NCBI GenBank assembly: GCA_964389305.1 | Contig: CAYMEK010000011.1 | Coordinates: 1 to 64,000, forward strand | Direction: 5' to 3' | DNA length: 64,000 nucleotides | From: CAYMEK01 sp964389305 | Lineage (GTDB): Bacteria > Spirochaetota > Spirochaetia > SZUA-6 > DRHE01 | Shown: piece by piece, positions 27,883 to 35,954 of the stretch | How positions within the stretch are numbered: position 1 is the stretch's first letter | Layout of the letters: each line of letters starts with the position of its first letter | Notes under the pieces: model-generated | What the model was told of the DNA's origin: nothing | The model's input: only the letters and a program-made list of their open reading frames with translations | Databases searched by the model: none | Position numbers and translations under genes: made by a program

Positions 27883-28561
27883 TCTCCGCCTCGCTTTTTC
27901 TCAAGTACAGCGGCGCCGGCTCCTGCGGTCTCTCGCCGCGCTCTTTGTAGCGCTCCAAAGCAACCACCCCGCAATCCAGCAGACCGACAGGGTCCGCGTT
28001 CTGTCCCGAGGCATCGACCACCATCCTTGTCGAACAGCGGCTGCCGCCAAGCTCATGGAACAAAGCTCCCGCAGACCCGCCCGTAAGAAGCAGGTCGGGA
28101 AACGGCTCCAGGCTGGCGGCCAGATCGGGAATCGAGGTTTCCAGGTACGCGCCCTGCCGGTTTCCCTCCCGGTAGACGGCGGCGTAGTGGTTCCTGCGCA
28201 GGGAAGGATTCGCCGCCACGACTGCGCCGGAGAACAGACGGTAGCGGTGGGCCAGCGCATCCAGCGTGGACACGCCGATCAGGAGGCAGGGAGCGCTGCT
28301 GCTCGCCGCAGCGAAAGCCAGGCCCTTGGCCGTGGCCAGGCCGATGCGGATGCCGGTAAAGGAACCCGGTCCCGTAGAGCAGACAACCAGGTCGAGATCT
28401 AAGGCGTCGATCTTCGCTTGCTCGAGCAGTCCGGCGACCGCCGGCATCAACCTCTCGGAGTGCTTCAGCCCGGCCTGGATGAGAAGCGTACGGGTCTCGC
28501 CCTGCGTACGCAGGCAGAGGGCTAGGGTCTCAGTTGCCGTATCCATGGCCAGGCAGTTCAT
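27863..28561 (-). CDS. tsaB: tRNA threonylcarbamoyladenosine biosynthesis protein TsaB
   Basis: A 232-residue protein of the ASKHA fold. It begins MNCLAMDTATETLALCL and carries LKHSERLMPAVAGLL and the TsaB signature STGPGSFTGIRIGLATAKGLAFA. It works with TsaD and TsaE to make t6A37 in ANN-decoding tRNAs. Its start overlaps the tsaE stop by 4 bases (ATGA). The pairing of tsaE-tsaB downstream of flagellar genes resembles what I recall from treponemes. Confidence 0.95.
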   Translation of the reverse strand: MNCLAMDTATETLALCLRTQGETRTLLIQAGLKHSERLMPAVAGLLEQAKIDALDLDLVVCSTGPGSFTGIRIGLATAKGLAFAAASSSAPCLLIGVSTLDALAHRYRLFSGAVVAANPSLRRNHYAAVYREGNRQGAYLETSIPDLAASLEPFPDLLLTGGSAGALFHELGGSRCSTRMVVDASGQNADPVGLLDCGVVALERYKERGERPQEPAPLYLRKSEAEISFSGG

Positions 28562-29004
28562 AGCGTCAATCCCGAAATACTGATATCTCTTCTGCCGTTA
28601 CCGGTGATGCTTATATCCACGTACACTGTGCCCTCGGGCAGGAGCCCGGCGGCCTTTTCCGCCCACTCGATCACAGATAGCGAGCCGGCGCTCAAGATTT
28701 CCTCCAACCCGAGATCCTCTATCTCCTGCGGATGGACGATTCGGTACAGATCAATGTGGTAGAGAGTGACCGGCCGTCCCTCCCGTCGGCCGCGGTATTC
28801 AGATATCAGGGTGAACGTCGGGCTGGTGACCGGCTCCCGGATCTGCAGGCTGCGCGCGATCCCTTTGACCAGGGTCGTCTTGCCTGCCCCGAGCGATCCA
28901 CGGAGGGCCACGGTCGCGCCTATCCTGACCCGGTTGCCGATCTCGGCGCCGAGACGTATAGTCTGTGTGGTTGTGCTTGTTTCCTGCCGGGATTTGAGCT
29001 GCAT
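28558..29004 (-). CDS. tsaE: tRNA threonylcarbamoyladenosine biosynthesis ATPase TsaE
   Basis: A 148-residue P-loop protein. Walker A is GSLGAGKTTLVKGIARSL, followed by VTSPTFTLISEY and the Walker B-like YHIDLYRI, then the TsaE motif SVIEWAEKAAGLLPEG. Its ATPase activity supports the TsaB-TsaD complex in t6A synthesis. No Shine-Dalgarno precedes the ATG, and a sigma-70-like promoter ends 12 bases upstream. It is first of the tsaE-tsaB pair. Confidence 0.95.
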   Translation of the reverse strand: MQLKSRQETSTTTQTIRLGAEIGNRVRIGATVALRGSLGAGKTTLVKGIARSLQIREPVTSPTFTLISEYRGRREGRPVTLYHIDLYRIVHPQEIEDLGLEEILSAGSLSVIEWAEKAAGLLPEGTVYVDISITGNGRRDISISGLTL

Positions 29005-29016
29005 ATCGTCTGCAGT

Positions 29017-29045
29017 ATGGTAGTGTAAAACCCGGAGGCTATCAA
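29017..29045 (-). promoter_or_regulatory. Sigma-70-like promoter for tsaE-tsaB
   Basis: On the minus strand, TTGATA, 17 bases, TACCAT. The tsaE ATG follows 12 bases later without a Shine-Dalgarno, so the mRNA would be nearly leaderless. Confidence 0.5.
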
Positions 29046-29125
29046 TGTGCCTGGAGGCTCGGAGAGAGAGTCGAAGGCTCGAAGAGGCGGAGGCTTGAAG
29101 AGGCCTCTGAGGAAGAGTCCCGCGG

Positions 29126-30268
29126 TCAGCGGGCGGCCGCTGCTGCCGTCCGCGGCGGCGAATAGTCGTACACGTACAGGTAGATCTGGTTGAGATAGTG
29201 GCTGGAAAGCTTGGTGAACATCACGTGCATCACGCCGCCCCGGAACCCGGATTTGCGGGTGCCCTTTACCTTTCCGAACACAGTGATACGCTGTCGGCGG
29301 GAGAGCTCGAACTCTATCTTGCAGAGGCTTCCGGTCTTCAACGGGTAGATGCTGTGTATCGAGCAGCCGCCCGCGGAGATGTCGATCAGGTTTCCGAGCA
29401 GACGGCGCATGGTTTGCACCACCGCCCGGCGTTCTGCTTTTCTGCCTGTGCCTGACTCCACTACCAGTACGGGGTAGAAGAAGCAGGGCCGGTGGATCGG
29501 GGTTCGCCGGTATTTACGCTGCTGTTCGCGCCGAAGGGTCTTGGCGTGGTGAACCAGGACGCAGAGCGTGCCCTTGATCTTGTCGTAACCCAGCACTTTG
29601 GTTTCGAAGGCGTAGCCGGCATCGGCCTCCCGCCAGAAGTTCAGCTTCAACCGGCTGCCGCGAGGCCAGCGGATCTGGTTGCCAGCCTCGTCGATCACCG
29701 CGGCGCAGGCCACCATGTCCCGCATGCTGGAAACTACCTTGCTTGCGTACTGCTTGCCCGTCTCGGTGGTGATGGTTAGTGACTGCCCCGGGCGTAGCAT
29801 GATGGTTGAGCGCACCCCGATTCCTCGCTTAGCGTTGCGCTCGATGATCTGCTTGATCTGGAAGAGGTAGGTCAAGCGGCGCTCCCGTTCTTCTTCCTTT
29901 ATCTTGCGGTCACGGTGCAGAGCGTAGATACCTTTCTTGAGAATGTCGTCGAGGAGGCCGGAGTTGGAGAATATCATGAATGGCTGCCGAACGCCGCACA
30001 CGCGGATCAGGTACTCCAAAATTTCGATGTGGTGTCTCTGAAGACTGAGCCCCCTGGCCATTTTGTGAAAGACATAGCGACCGTATTTGCGTCTCTGCGT
30101 TGGATCGAGGCTTCTCGTTCTCCGTCTGGAAATCGCGCCCCCTACAATGATGACGCCGAGAAAGACGGCCGCCAGAAGAACGAAGATCCAAACAGAGCGC
30201 CTGTCCGGGGTGGCGAGAAAGCGGGTTTGCAGGAGAATGGCGGCCGGCAGCACCGAGAGATCTCTCAC
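29126..30268 (-). CDS. PilZ-domain (c-di-GMP binding) membrane protein, YcgR-like
   Basis: A 380-residue protein with one transmembrane helix (about residues 25-47). A helical region follows, then a YcgR-N-like barrel (about 160-260: LRPGQSLTITTETGKQYASKV), then a C-terminal PilZ domain (about 265-375). The c-di-GMP signature is split as RKYRRTPIHRPCF and NLIDISAGGCSIHS, with the R-x-x-x-R and D/N-x-S-x-x-G residues present. A membrane-tethered PilZ protein in a flagellar locus is likely to modulate motility. The GTG start overlaps the stop of the preceding unknown gene by 4 bases. Confidence 0.88.
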   Translation of the reverse strand: MRDLSVLPAAILLQTRFLATPDRRSVWIFVLLAAVFLGVIIVGGAISRRRTRSLDPTQRRKYGRYVFHKMARGLSLQRHHIEILEYLIRVCGVRQPFMIFSNSGLLDDILKKGIYALHRDRKIKEEERERRLTYLFQIKQIIERNAKRGIGVRSTIMLRPGQSLTITTETGKQYASKVVSSMRDMVACAAVIDEAGNQIRWPRGSRLKLNFWREADAGYAFETKVLGYDKIKGTLCVLVHHAKTLRREQQRKYRRTPIHRPCFFYPVLVVESGTGRKAERRAVVQTMRRLLGNLIDISAGGCSIHSIYPLKTGSLCKIEFELSRRQRITVFGKVKGTRKSGFRGGVMHVMFTKLSSHYLNQIYLYVYDYSPPRTAAAAAR

Positions 30269-31152
30269 GGCAGCTCCTGCAGGAAAGCCCGCAGCTCTCC
30301 GAGCCGGGGCACCATTTCATACTCCATCAGGTCTCCGATAAGCACCGAGTCCTTGACGTCGAAGGCGTCAAGAAGCTCGCCGAGGATACCGTTGAGCTTT
30401 CGGTAAAACTCCTGAAGATCCATCCCTCCTACTTCGGGCTGCCCGCCGCCGGCCTCGGAAAGCACGACGGCCACCAGGCGCACCAGGCTCTGGGACAGCT
30501 CGGAAAAGCGGATTATCGCATCCATGGCCTGGCGGTCCTTGCCAGTTTGGAGAAGGATGGAGATCTCGCCGATCTCTTCCATGCAGCTCTCGATCGCTCC
30601 CGAAAGAGTCCGCAGGGCTGCCTTGGGATCTTCCATCTCCTGAAGGCGGAAAGAAACGGCAGCGGCCAGAACGTCGATCAGCCTGCGAGCCCTTTCCCTT
30701 TTCTCCTCCGGCCAGCTCGCCACCTCTTCCGGCCTCACATCCTGGAACATGGCAGTCAGGGCGGACAGGGCAAGGTTGGGCGTGGCGAAATGCTTGTAAA
30801 CGCTCTCGACCAGGGCAGGAAACCCGGACATCAGACCCTGCAGCGCATGTGTTCCAGGAGCTTCAAGGGCATCCGTAAGCAGGGACAGGAACTCTAGAAT
30901 CGTCTTCAGGTTGAGCACGGCCAGGTCGCGGGCATGCTTGACCGTGACCGCCAGGGTGCCCACATCGCCGTGCGGAATGGCGGCCCATTCGTCGTAAGGC
31001 CTGTTGAGTATCTCCTGGTCGTCGTGCTTGATCGAATACAGAACCAGATCGCTTCCTTTGAGCCAATCTTCGAGATCCTTTACCACGTCCCCCAAAGTAT
31101 CATTGCTCTCGATTGTGAAATCGAGCCTTTGATCGTTAATTCGAATATCCAC
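30265..31152 (-). CDS. Uncharacterised cytoplasmic protein of the flagellar locus
   Basis: I do not recognise a family. I chose GTG 31152 (295 residues) because AGAGGGAG lies 5 bases upstream; a GTG at 31176 is also possible. The N-terminal 80 residues (DIRINDQRLDFTIESNDTLG) look like a beta-grasp or ubiquitin-like fold by strand pattern. The remainder is strongly helical with acidic and leucine-rich stretches, and no membrane segment. It lies 3' of fliD and overlaps the PilZ gene by 4 bases. The layout fliD, unknown, PilZ-like, tsaE, tsaB appears shared with treponemes from memory, which suggests a role linked to flagella or c-di-GMP. Confidence 0.75.
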   Translation of the reverse strand: MDIRINDQRLDFTIESNDTLGDVVKDLEDWLKGSDLVLYSIKHDDQEILNRPYDEWAAIPHGDVGTLAVTVKHARDLAVLNLKTILEFLSLLTDALEAPGTHALQGLMSGFPALVESVYKHFATPNLALSALTAMFQDVRPEEVASWPEEKRERARRLIDVLAAAVSFRLQEMEDPKAALRTLSGAIESCMEEIGEISILLQTGKDRQAMDAIIRFSELSQSLVRLVAVVLSEAGGGQPEVGGMDLQEFYRKLNGILGELLDAFDVKDSVLIGDLMEYEMVPRLGELRAFLQELP

Positions 31153-31264
31153 CTTTTCTCCCTCTTCCGATAGCACTCCAACGCACCGGAGAAGCTCCTT
31201 CGCCCCTATCAGCCAGGGCGCCGTCGCAGGACCAGGAAACCTGCAAGGCGCGTTCGAAATGCCG

Positions 31265-33388
31265 TCAGTCGTTGCGTCTGTTTAAATTCTCGATCGCTTG
31301 GGAGGATTTCTCAAGACTATCTAGCGCGCCTTCCATGGTCCCGAACTTCCTTCTAAGCTCCCGTTCGTAATCCTCCAGGTGCTCGTTGAACTCGTCGATC
31401 TCCCGCTCCTTGCGAGCAATAGTACCGTCCAGGGCGCCCAGGCGATTGGCCACGATCCCGCCGCTCTCTACATAGGCCTTCAGATAGTTATCCACCTCGT
31501 AGCCCACGCCGGTGTCCACGGCCAGGTCCTTGTCGCTGTCATAGCCGAAAAGCTGTCTCACCCATTCTCCCATGCGCACCAGGGACTCCTCGAGCTTGGC
31601 CTCGTCGATCTGCAGGTAACCACGGAGCCGGGCTTTGTCGATTGCACCGGAGGTTGGAAGCCGCCCCCCCGACGTGCTGATGCCGATCTGGGCGAGAAGA
31701 CTCAGCTCCCGGCCACCTTCGGTCAAATGGGGATCCATCATGATTCTTTGCAGCCTGGATTTCAACTGCATCAGGGTGGTGTTGCCTTGAAAAAGCCCCA
31801 GGTCTCTGGCGGCCTGCTCTTTCTCGTCCGCATTTAGGAACACGGCTGTCTCCACCACTTCTTCATCCTGGCGGGTAAGGACGTCGACGTGCATCAGTAG
31901 CTGGTTGTAGTACCCAATGAAGTTGAACAGTGCTTCCTCTATCGATTCGAGGTCCCTGGCTACGGACAGCGATACGGGCCGGTCGCTGGAGCCGTGCAGC
32001 GTAATATTGACTCCGGGCAGGACGTCATCGATCTCATTGGATTCGCGGATGATCTCGATCCCGTCCATCACGATGACCGCGTCCCCGGCCTCCGACAGGG
32101 GATTGACGGCCCGGTACTCTCCTCGGGCTGTTTTATCGTAAATGCGGATGTTGCGTACCTGCACGATTCTGTGGGTGTTACGGTTACGTACGCCGAGGGC
32201 AGAGATCGTTTGGGGCAGTTGTTCGGCCTCGAACTCCAGTGTGACAAACTCCTCGGTGTCCTCGACGGGAGGAAGCGGCTGAAGGCGTCCCCCGTCCTCG
32301 ACAAATAGAATGTTGGGGTCGTCGATGCGCCGAGGCGGCTCCGGCGGCTGCCACTCGGGCAGAACGGTGCGGGAACGGGCGCTTTCCACCTCGATGCCTT
32401 CGAACTCGATCTCTCCTACTGCGGGTAGCTCGGGCCCGGGAGGAGGCTCGGGCTGCTCGTAGGCTTCTTCGGGCAGCCTGTGCACCCGGATCTCCAGGGA
32501 CAGGACCATATTGGGCTTCATGCTGTGGGGGGGCCGGAGCGGGATTTTGACCTGGGAGCGGGGATCCAGGGTCAAGGTGTCCTCGGAAACGCTGACGCCC
32601 TCAAGTGCGGAAGGCTTCTCCGCTTCGGGCACGCCCTCCCAATCCGCGAGGGCGTATCGATCGATTCGAACCGACCGGCTCGCCTCGATGGAACGCTCCA
32701 GGATGCCGGTCTGCTCCCCGAAGACGGCTGCCTGGTCGTGGAAGGTCAGCTTGTTTCTGGCGCCGGTCTTTGTGCTTTCGATTACAAAAACTTCCGTGTT
32801 CTTGCTGTCGGCGACTACCGAGGCCTTTAAAAGATCGGCCGCTTTCGAGTTAATGAGGTTCGCCAGCTCTTTGAGACTTCCTCCTCGGAAATTGAGCCGG
32901 ACCTCCTGGTCGCCCACCTGGAAGCGGTAAGTTCCGGCCGGCGCCATGTAGTCCTTGGGGAGGGGCTTGGAAACGAAGCGATCCGCGCCGGCCGTCTTCT
33001 TTACCTTGATTGTTGCTTCCTTTTCCACGGCGGTCCGCTCGGCGGTGGCGGTCAACACACTTTCGTCCGAGGAGCTGGCGATCTTGTTGCCGAAGGGATT
33101 CTGGAAGCCGTATAACTCCCGCGCTGCGTCCCGTAGCGTGATCATCCTCTGGTTGAGACGCAGCCAGGCCGCCTTCTGCCCCTTGTAGGTCTCCCGTTCC
33201 TGCTCCATGCGGGCGAGAGGAACGGCCTCGGCTTCCATCAGCTTCTTGATCGTTTCTTCACTGTTGTACTTACTGGTCGCCCCGGGAATGCTGAAGCCCT
33301 GGGAAAAACCAAAGACGGGGAACAGAAGCTGTACTAAAATCAGAGTGAGGAGGGGGAGGGTAAAGTTGCGCGAACTGGGGTCAACCAT
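31265..33388 (-). CDS. fliD: Flagellar filament cap protein FliD (HAP2) with N-terminal hydrophobic extension
   Basis: A 707-residue FliD from ATG 33388; a GTG at 33454 is an alternative. The HAP2 N-terminus is recognised at IPGATSKYNSEETIKKLMEA and the C-terminus by coiled helices (KEREIDEFNEHLEDYERELR). Spirochaete FliD normally starts at or within a few residues of the IPG motif. Here it is preceded by MVDPSSRN and a 20-residue hydrophobic stretch ending PVFGFSQG, which looks like a signal peptide. No start codon other than a possible CTG lies between the stretch and IPG. The middle (about 260-400) carries a proline/glutamate-rich insertion. FlaG lies 117 bases upstream. Confidence 0.93.
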   Translation of the reverse strand: MVDPSSRNFTLPLLTLILVQLLFPVFGFSQGFSIPGATSKYNSEETIKKLMEAEAVPLARMEQERETYKGQKAAWLRLNQRMITLRDAARELYGFQNPFGNKIASSSDESVLTATAERTAVEKEATIKVKKTAGADRFVSKPLPKDYMAPAGTYRFQVGDQEVRLNFRGGSLKELANLINSKAADLLKASVVADSKNTEVFVIESTKTGARNKLTFHDQAAVFGEQTGILERSIEASRSVRIDRYALADWEGVPEAEKPSALEGVSVSEDTLTLDPRSQVKIPLRPPHSMKPNMVLSLEIRVHRLPEEAYEQPEPPPGPELPAVGEIEFEGIEVESARSRTVLPEWQPPEPPRRIDDPNILFVEDGGRLQPLPPVEDTEEFVTLEFEAEQLPQTISALGVRNRNTHRIVQVRNIRIYDKTARGEYRAVNPLSEAGDAVIVMDGIEIIRESNEIDDVLPGVNITLHGSSDRPVSLSVARDLESIEEALFNFIGYYNQLLMHVDVLTRQDEEVVETAVFLNADEKEQAARDLGLFQGNTTLMQLKSRLQRIMMDPHLTEGGRELSLLAQIGISTSGGRLPTSGAIDKARLRGYLQIDEAKLEESLVRMGEWVRQLFGYDSDKDLAVDTGVGYEVDNYLKAYVESGGIVANRLGALDGTIARKEREIDEFNEHLEDYERELRRKFGTMEGALDSLEKSSQAIENLNRRND

Positions 33389-33505
33389 GCAGACGGAAAT
33401 CTGATCACCTCTTTGGGGTGGCAATCGCCTGCCAAGGAACGTTTTGCGAAGCACCGGGAGCTTTCCTGCCGTCGGCGGGAAGGCCAGCGCCTCGGCAACT
33501 GGTCT

Positions 33506-33853
33506 TCAGATCTCCTGGTCGAACAGTATCCCTATCGTTTCCTTGATCCGGGCGATCAGTTTTTGGATCTCCTCCGGCGGAATCTCCTTGATAACCTTAT
33601 CGGTCGTTCCGTCAATCACCTTGACGACTACTCTGTCGATCTTCTTGTTCACACTGAAGTCGAGCCGTCGGTTGAACAACCTGAACGTCTCCCGCAGGAT
33701 ATCCAGACTTTCCTTGATGTCCTGTTTTTGGGGTACAGGAGCAGGCGAACGGGCGCGCCCCAGGCGGCTCTCCGTGCTCGGAACGGGTTTCTTGGGAGCA
33801 GTGTAGTCCGGAGAGATTCCCGGATTGGCGATTCCTGGAATCTTCATTCCCAT
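33506..33853 (-). CDS. flaG: FlaG family flagellar protein
   Basis: A 115-residue protein with a variable N-terminus (KIPGIANPGISPDY) and the conserved FlaG C-terminal part: DFSVNKKIDRVVVKVIDGTT, then KEIPPEEIQKLIARIKETIG. FlaG proteins influence filament length, and the gene usually lies between flagellin and fliD, as here. GGAGG sits 6 bases before the ATG. The N-terminal IPG-rich segment echoes the IPGATSKY start of FliD, which may be coincidence. Confidence 0.9.
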   Translation of the reverse strand: MGMKIPGIANPGISPDYTAPKKPVPSTESRLGRARSPAPVPQKQDIKESLDILRETFRLFNRRLDFSVNKKIDRVVVKVIDGTTDKVIKEIPPEEIQKLIARIKETIGILFDQEI

Positions 33854-33875
33854 CTATTTCCTCCATGAAAGAAAG

Positions 33876-33903
33876 GATAGGGGAGTGCGCGACCTCCCCT
33901 ATC
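33876..33903 (-). terminator. Probable terminator after the first flaB
   Basis: GATAGGGGAG and CTCCCCTATC form a perfect 10-bp stem around an 8-base loop, followed on the minus strand by CTTTCTTTC. A second weaker hairpin (AAGAGGT/ACCTCTT, 33915-33939) lies just upstream. Incomplete termination would let flaG-fliD be read at a lower level than flagellin. Confidence 0.6.
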
Positions 33904-33974
33904 GTCTTAGCTAAAAGAGGTGACGTCCAGAAACCTCTTCATACTCGGGAACGGTATTGTAACCGCACTTTTCT

Positions 33975-34835
33975 CTACTGCAACAATTGTAGAATTGTCT
34001 GCGGCTGCAGGTTGGCCTGAGCCAACATAGCTGTTCCGGCCTGTACCAGAATCTGGTTCTTGACGAATTTCACGGTTTCGGCCGCCATATCCGTGTCCCG
34101 GATCAGCGATTCGGCGGCTTGCATGTTTTCGGCAGCCACCGCCACGCCCTTAGCGGCCATCTCGAAACGGTTTTGATACGCCCCCAGATCAGCCCTTTGT
34201 CTGGATACGACGGTCAGGGCGGCATCAACCAGGCCGATAGCCCGGTTAGCCTGATCAGGTGTGGATATCGATATCGACTCCCCTTCCTGTGCTCCCTGCA
34301 GTCCCAGAGCCTGGGCTGTCATAGTCCCGATAAACACCCGCTCTCTCTGATCCATGTTCGCACCTACCTGGAAGTACATGTGCCTGACCTCGAGTCCTCC
34401 CCTGGCAGGATCGGCGAACGCACCCGTGAGGGTGTTCATGCCGTTGAACTGCGCATGGGAAGCAATCCGGTTGATTTCATCCACCAACTGGGACACCTCA
34501 ACCTGGATTTGCATTCTGTCCTCATCGGAGTAAATACCGTTGGCGGACTGTACAGCCAGCTCGCGGAGGCGGTGAAGTATATCGTGGGTTTCTCCGAGAT
34601 ATCCTTCCGTTGCCTGAATGAAGGATACTGCGTTTTCTATGTTGCGTTCTGCCTGATTCAAGCCCCTGATTTGGGATCGCAGCTTCTCGGATACAGCCAG
34701 GCCGGAGGCGTCGTCGCCAGCCCTGTTTATCCTCATCCCAGAAGAAAGCTTCTCGATATTCTTGTTCACTTCCCGATTCTGGAATTTTAGAACACGGTTG
34801 GCGTACTCCGCGCTCATGTTGTGATTGATTATCAT
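33975..34835 (-). CDS. flaB: FlaB-type core flagellin (copy A)
   Basis: A 286-residue spirochaete core flagellin. It begins MIINHNMSAEYANRVLK and carries the D0/D1 signatures NIEKLSSGMRINRAGDDASG, RELAVQSANGIYSDEDR, and the C-terminal MLAQANLQPQTILQLLQ. The hypervariable surface domain is short, as in periplasmic filaments. AAGGAGG lies 5 bases before the ATG, and a GGA-loop hairpin precedes it (candidate CsrA target). It is about the same size as copy B upstream but clearly diverged in the middle. Confidence 0.97.
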   Translation of the reverse strand: MIINHNMSAEYANRVLKFQNREVNKNIEKLSSGMRINRAGDDASGLAVSEKLRSQIRGLNQAERNIENAVSFIQATEGYLGETHDILHRLRELAVQSANGIYSDEDRMQIQVEVSQLVDEINRIASHAQFNGMNTLTGAFADPARGGLEVRHMYFQVGANMDQRERVFIGTMTAQALGLQGAQEGESISISTPDQANRAIGLVDAALTVVSRQRADLGAYQNRFEMAAKGVAVAAENMQAAESLIRDTDMAAETVKFVKNQILVQAGTAMLAQANLQPQTILQLLQ

Positions 34836-34840
34836 TTCAC

Positions 34841-34878
34841 CCTCCTTGAATTGACGAGAAAGGCCTCCATTGCCTTTC
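34841..34878 (-). promoter_or_regulatory. Candidate CsrA-binding leader of flaB copy A
   Basis: On the mRNA strand GAAAGGC-AATGGAG-GCCTTTC forms a perfect 7-bp stem whose loop exposes GGA (34858-34878). Ten bases later comes the Shine-Dalgarno AAGGAGG (34841-34847), itself a GGA site. Two GGA sites, one in a hairpin loop and one at the Shine-Dalgarno, is the arrangement CsrA uses to block translation. Confidence 0.55.
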
Positions 34879-34954
34879 TTTCCGCATGCCGACAGGAATT
34901 ACGGAGTCGCTCGCGCGTTTCCCCGCGTCCGTTCCCTTTTTTTCTCCCCTGTCC

Positions 34955-35028
34955 GGCACGGCGTTGCCCGATCTCGCTTCAGCCGAGCTTTCAAAGCCCG
35001 GCTGATGAGATCGGAACAACGCTATGCC
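34955..35028 (-). other. Long stem-loop between the two flagellin genes
   Basis: About 74 bases fold into one near-continuous stem: GGCA, GCGTTG/CAACGC, CCGATCTC/GAGATCGG, CAGCCG/CGGCTG and GCTTT/AAAGC, with small internal loops. It lies downstream of flaB copy B and upstream of copy A. On the transcribed strand it is followed by an A-run, not a U-run, so it is not a standard terminator. It may stabilise or process the flagellin mRNA. Confidence 0.65.
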
Positions 35029-35093
35029 TCGGCACCGTCAGGAGGGTGACCAGCTTTCAAAGATCAAACGGATCTACTTACAAGTATAACCCT

Positions 35094-35954
35094 TTACCCG
35101 AGTAGCTGCAACACGGTCTGTGGCATCAGGTTAGCCTGCGCCAGCATAGCCATAGAGGCCTGCAGCAGTATCGAGTTCTTGGTGAACTTGACGACTTCCT
35201 CGGCCATGTCGGCATCCCGGATACGCGACTCGGCGGCCTGCATGTTCTCCGCGCCGACCGCCAAACCCTTCATGGTGTGTTCCATTCGGTTTTGATACGC
35301 TCCCAGATCCGCTCGCTGCCGGTTGACCACCTTGAGGGCCTCGTCCAGCACGCCGATAGCCCGGTTAGCCTGGTCGGGTGTGGACACGGAGATGATCTCT
35401 CCGGTAATCGCCTGTTTGACTCCGAGGCCTTCTGCGGTCATGGTGCCTATGTACACCCGCTCCCTCTGGCCCATGTTGGCCCCGATATGAAACCACATCG
35501 AAGCGGTAACCAGGTTCTCACCGCTTTCCCGTGCAAAGCGTCCTGTGAGCATGTTCATGCCGTTGAATTGTGCATGTGAGGCGATCCGATCGATTTCGTC
35601 GACCAGGGCGGATACCTCCACCTGGATCTGCATGCGATCTTCGTCAGAGTAGATGCCGTTGGCAGCCTGGACGGCCAGTTCGCGCAGTCTCTGGATGATG
35701 TCCTGGCTCTCCTGCAAGTAACCTTCGGTGGTCTGGATGAAGGAGATGCCGTCCATGGTGTTTTTCTCGGCTCTGAGCAGACCGCTGATCTGACTGCGCA
35801 TCTTCTCCGACACGGCCAGGCCCGAGGCGTCGTCTCCAGCGCGGGTGATGCGCAGGCCCGAGGACAGCTTCTCCAGGTTCTTGTCCAGGGCCCAGGTGTT
35901 CATCTTTTCCTGGCGTGCGGCGAAGAGCGCGCTCATGTTGTGGTTGATTATCAT
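35094..35954 (-). CDS. flaB: FlaB-type core flagellin (copy B)
   Basis: A 286-residue core flagellin from the ATG at 35954; the open frame to 35990 adds 12 residues before the GGAGG site and is rejected. It begins MIINHNMSALFAARQEK, with NLEKLSSGLRITRAGDDASG, RELAVQAANGIYSDEDR and the C-terminal MLAQANLMPQTVLQLLG. Spirochaetes usually carry several FlaB paralogues that co-assemble under a FlaA sheath; no flaA is in this window. The leader contains two hairpins with GGA loops, one of which includes the Shine-Dalgarno. Confidence 0.97.
   Translation of the reverse strand: MIINHNMSALFAARQEKMNTWALDKNLEKLSSGLRITRAGDDASGLAVSEKMRSQISGLLRAEKNTMDGISFIQTTEGYLQESQDIIQRLRELAVQAANGIYSDEDRMQIQVEVSALVDEIDRIASHAQFNGMNMLTGRFARESGENLVTASMWFHIGANMGQRERVYIGTMTAEGLGVKQAITGEIISVSTPDQANRAIGVLDEALKVVNRQRADLGAYQNRMEHTMKGLAVGAENMQAAESRIRDADMAEEVVKFTKNSILLQASMAMLAQANLMPQTVLQLLG

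Noticed and set aside
31265..33454. Starting fliD at GTG 33454
   Set aside because: The extra 22 residues have no support and no good Shine-Dalgarno; ATG 33388 gives a clean signal-like N-terminus.
33915..33939. CsrA site before flaG (hairpin with TGGA in an 11-base loop)
   Set aside because: Loop is large, it is about 60 bases from the Shine-Dalgarno and lies next to the terminator; a transcription-termination role is simpler.
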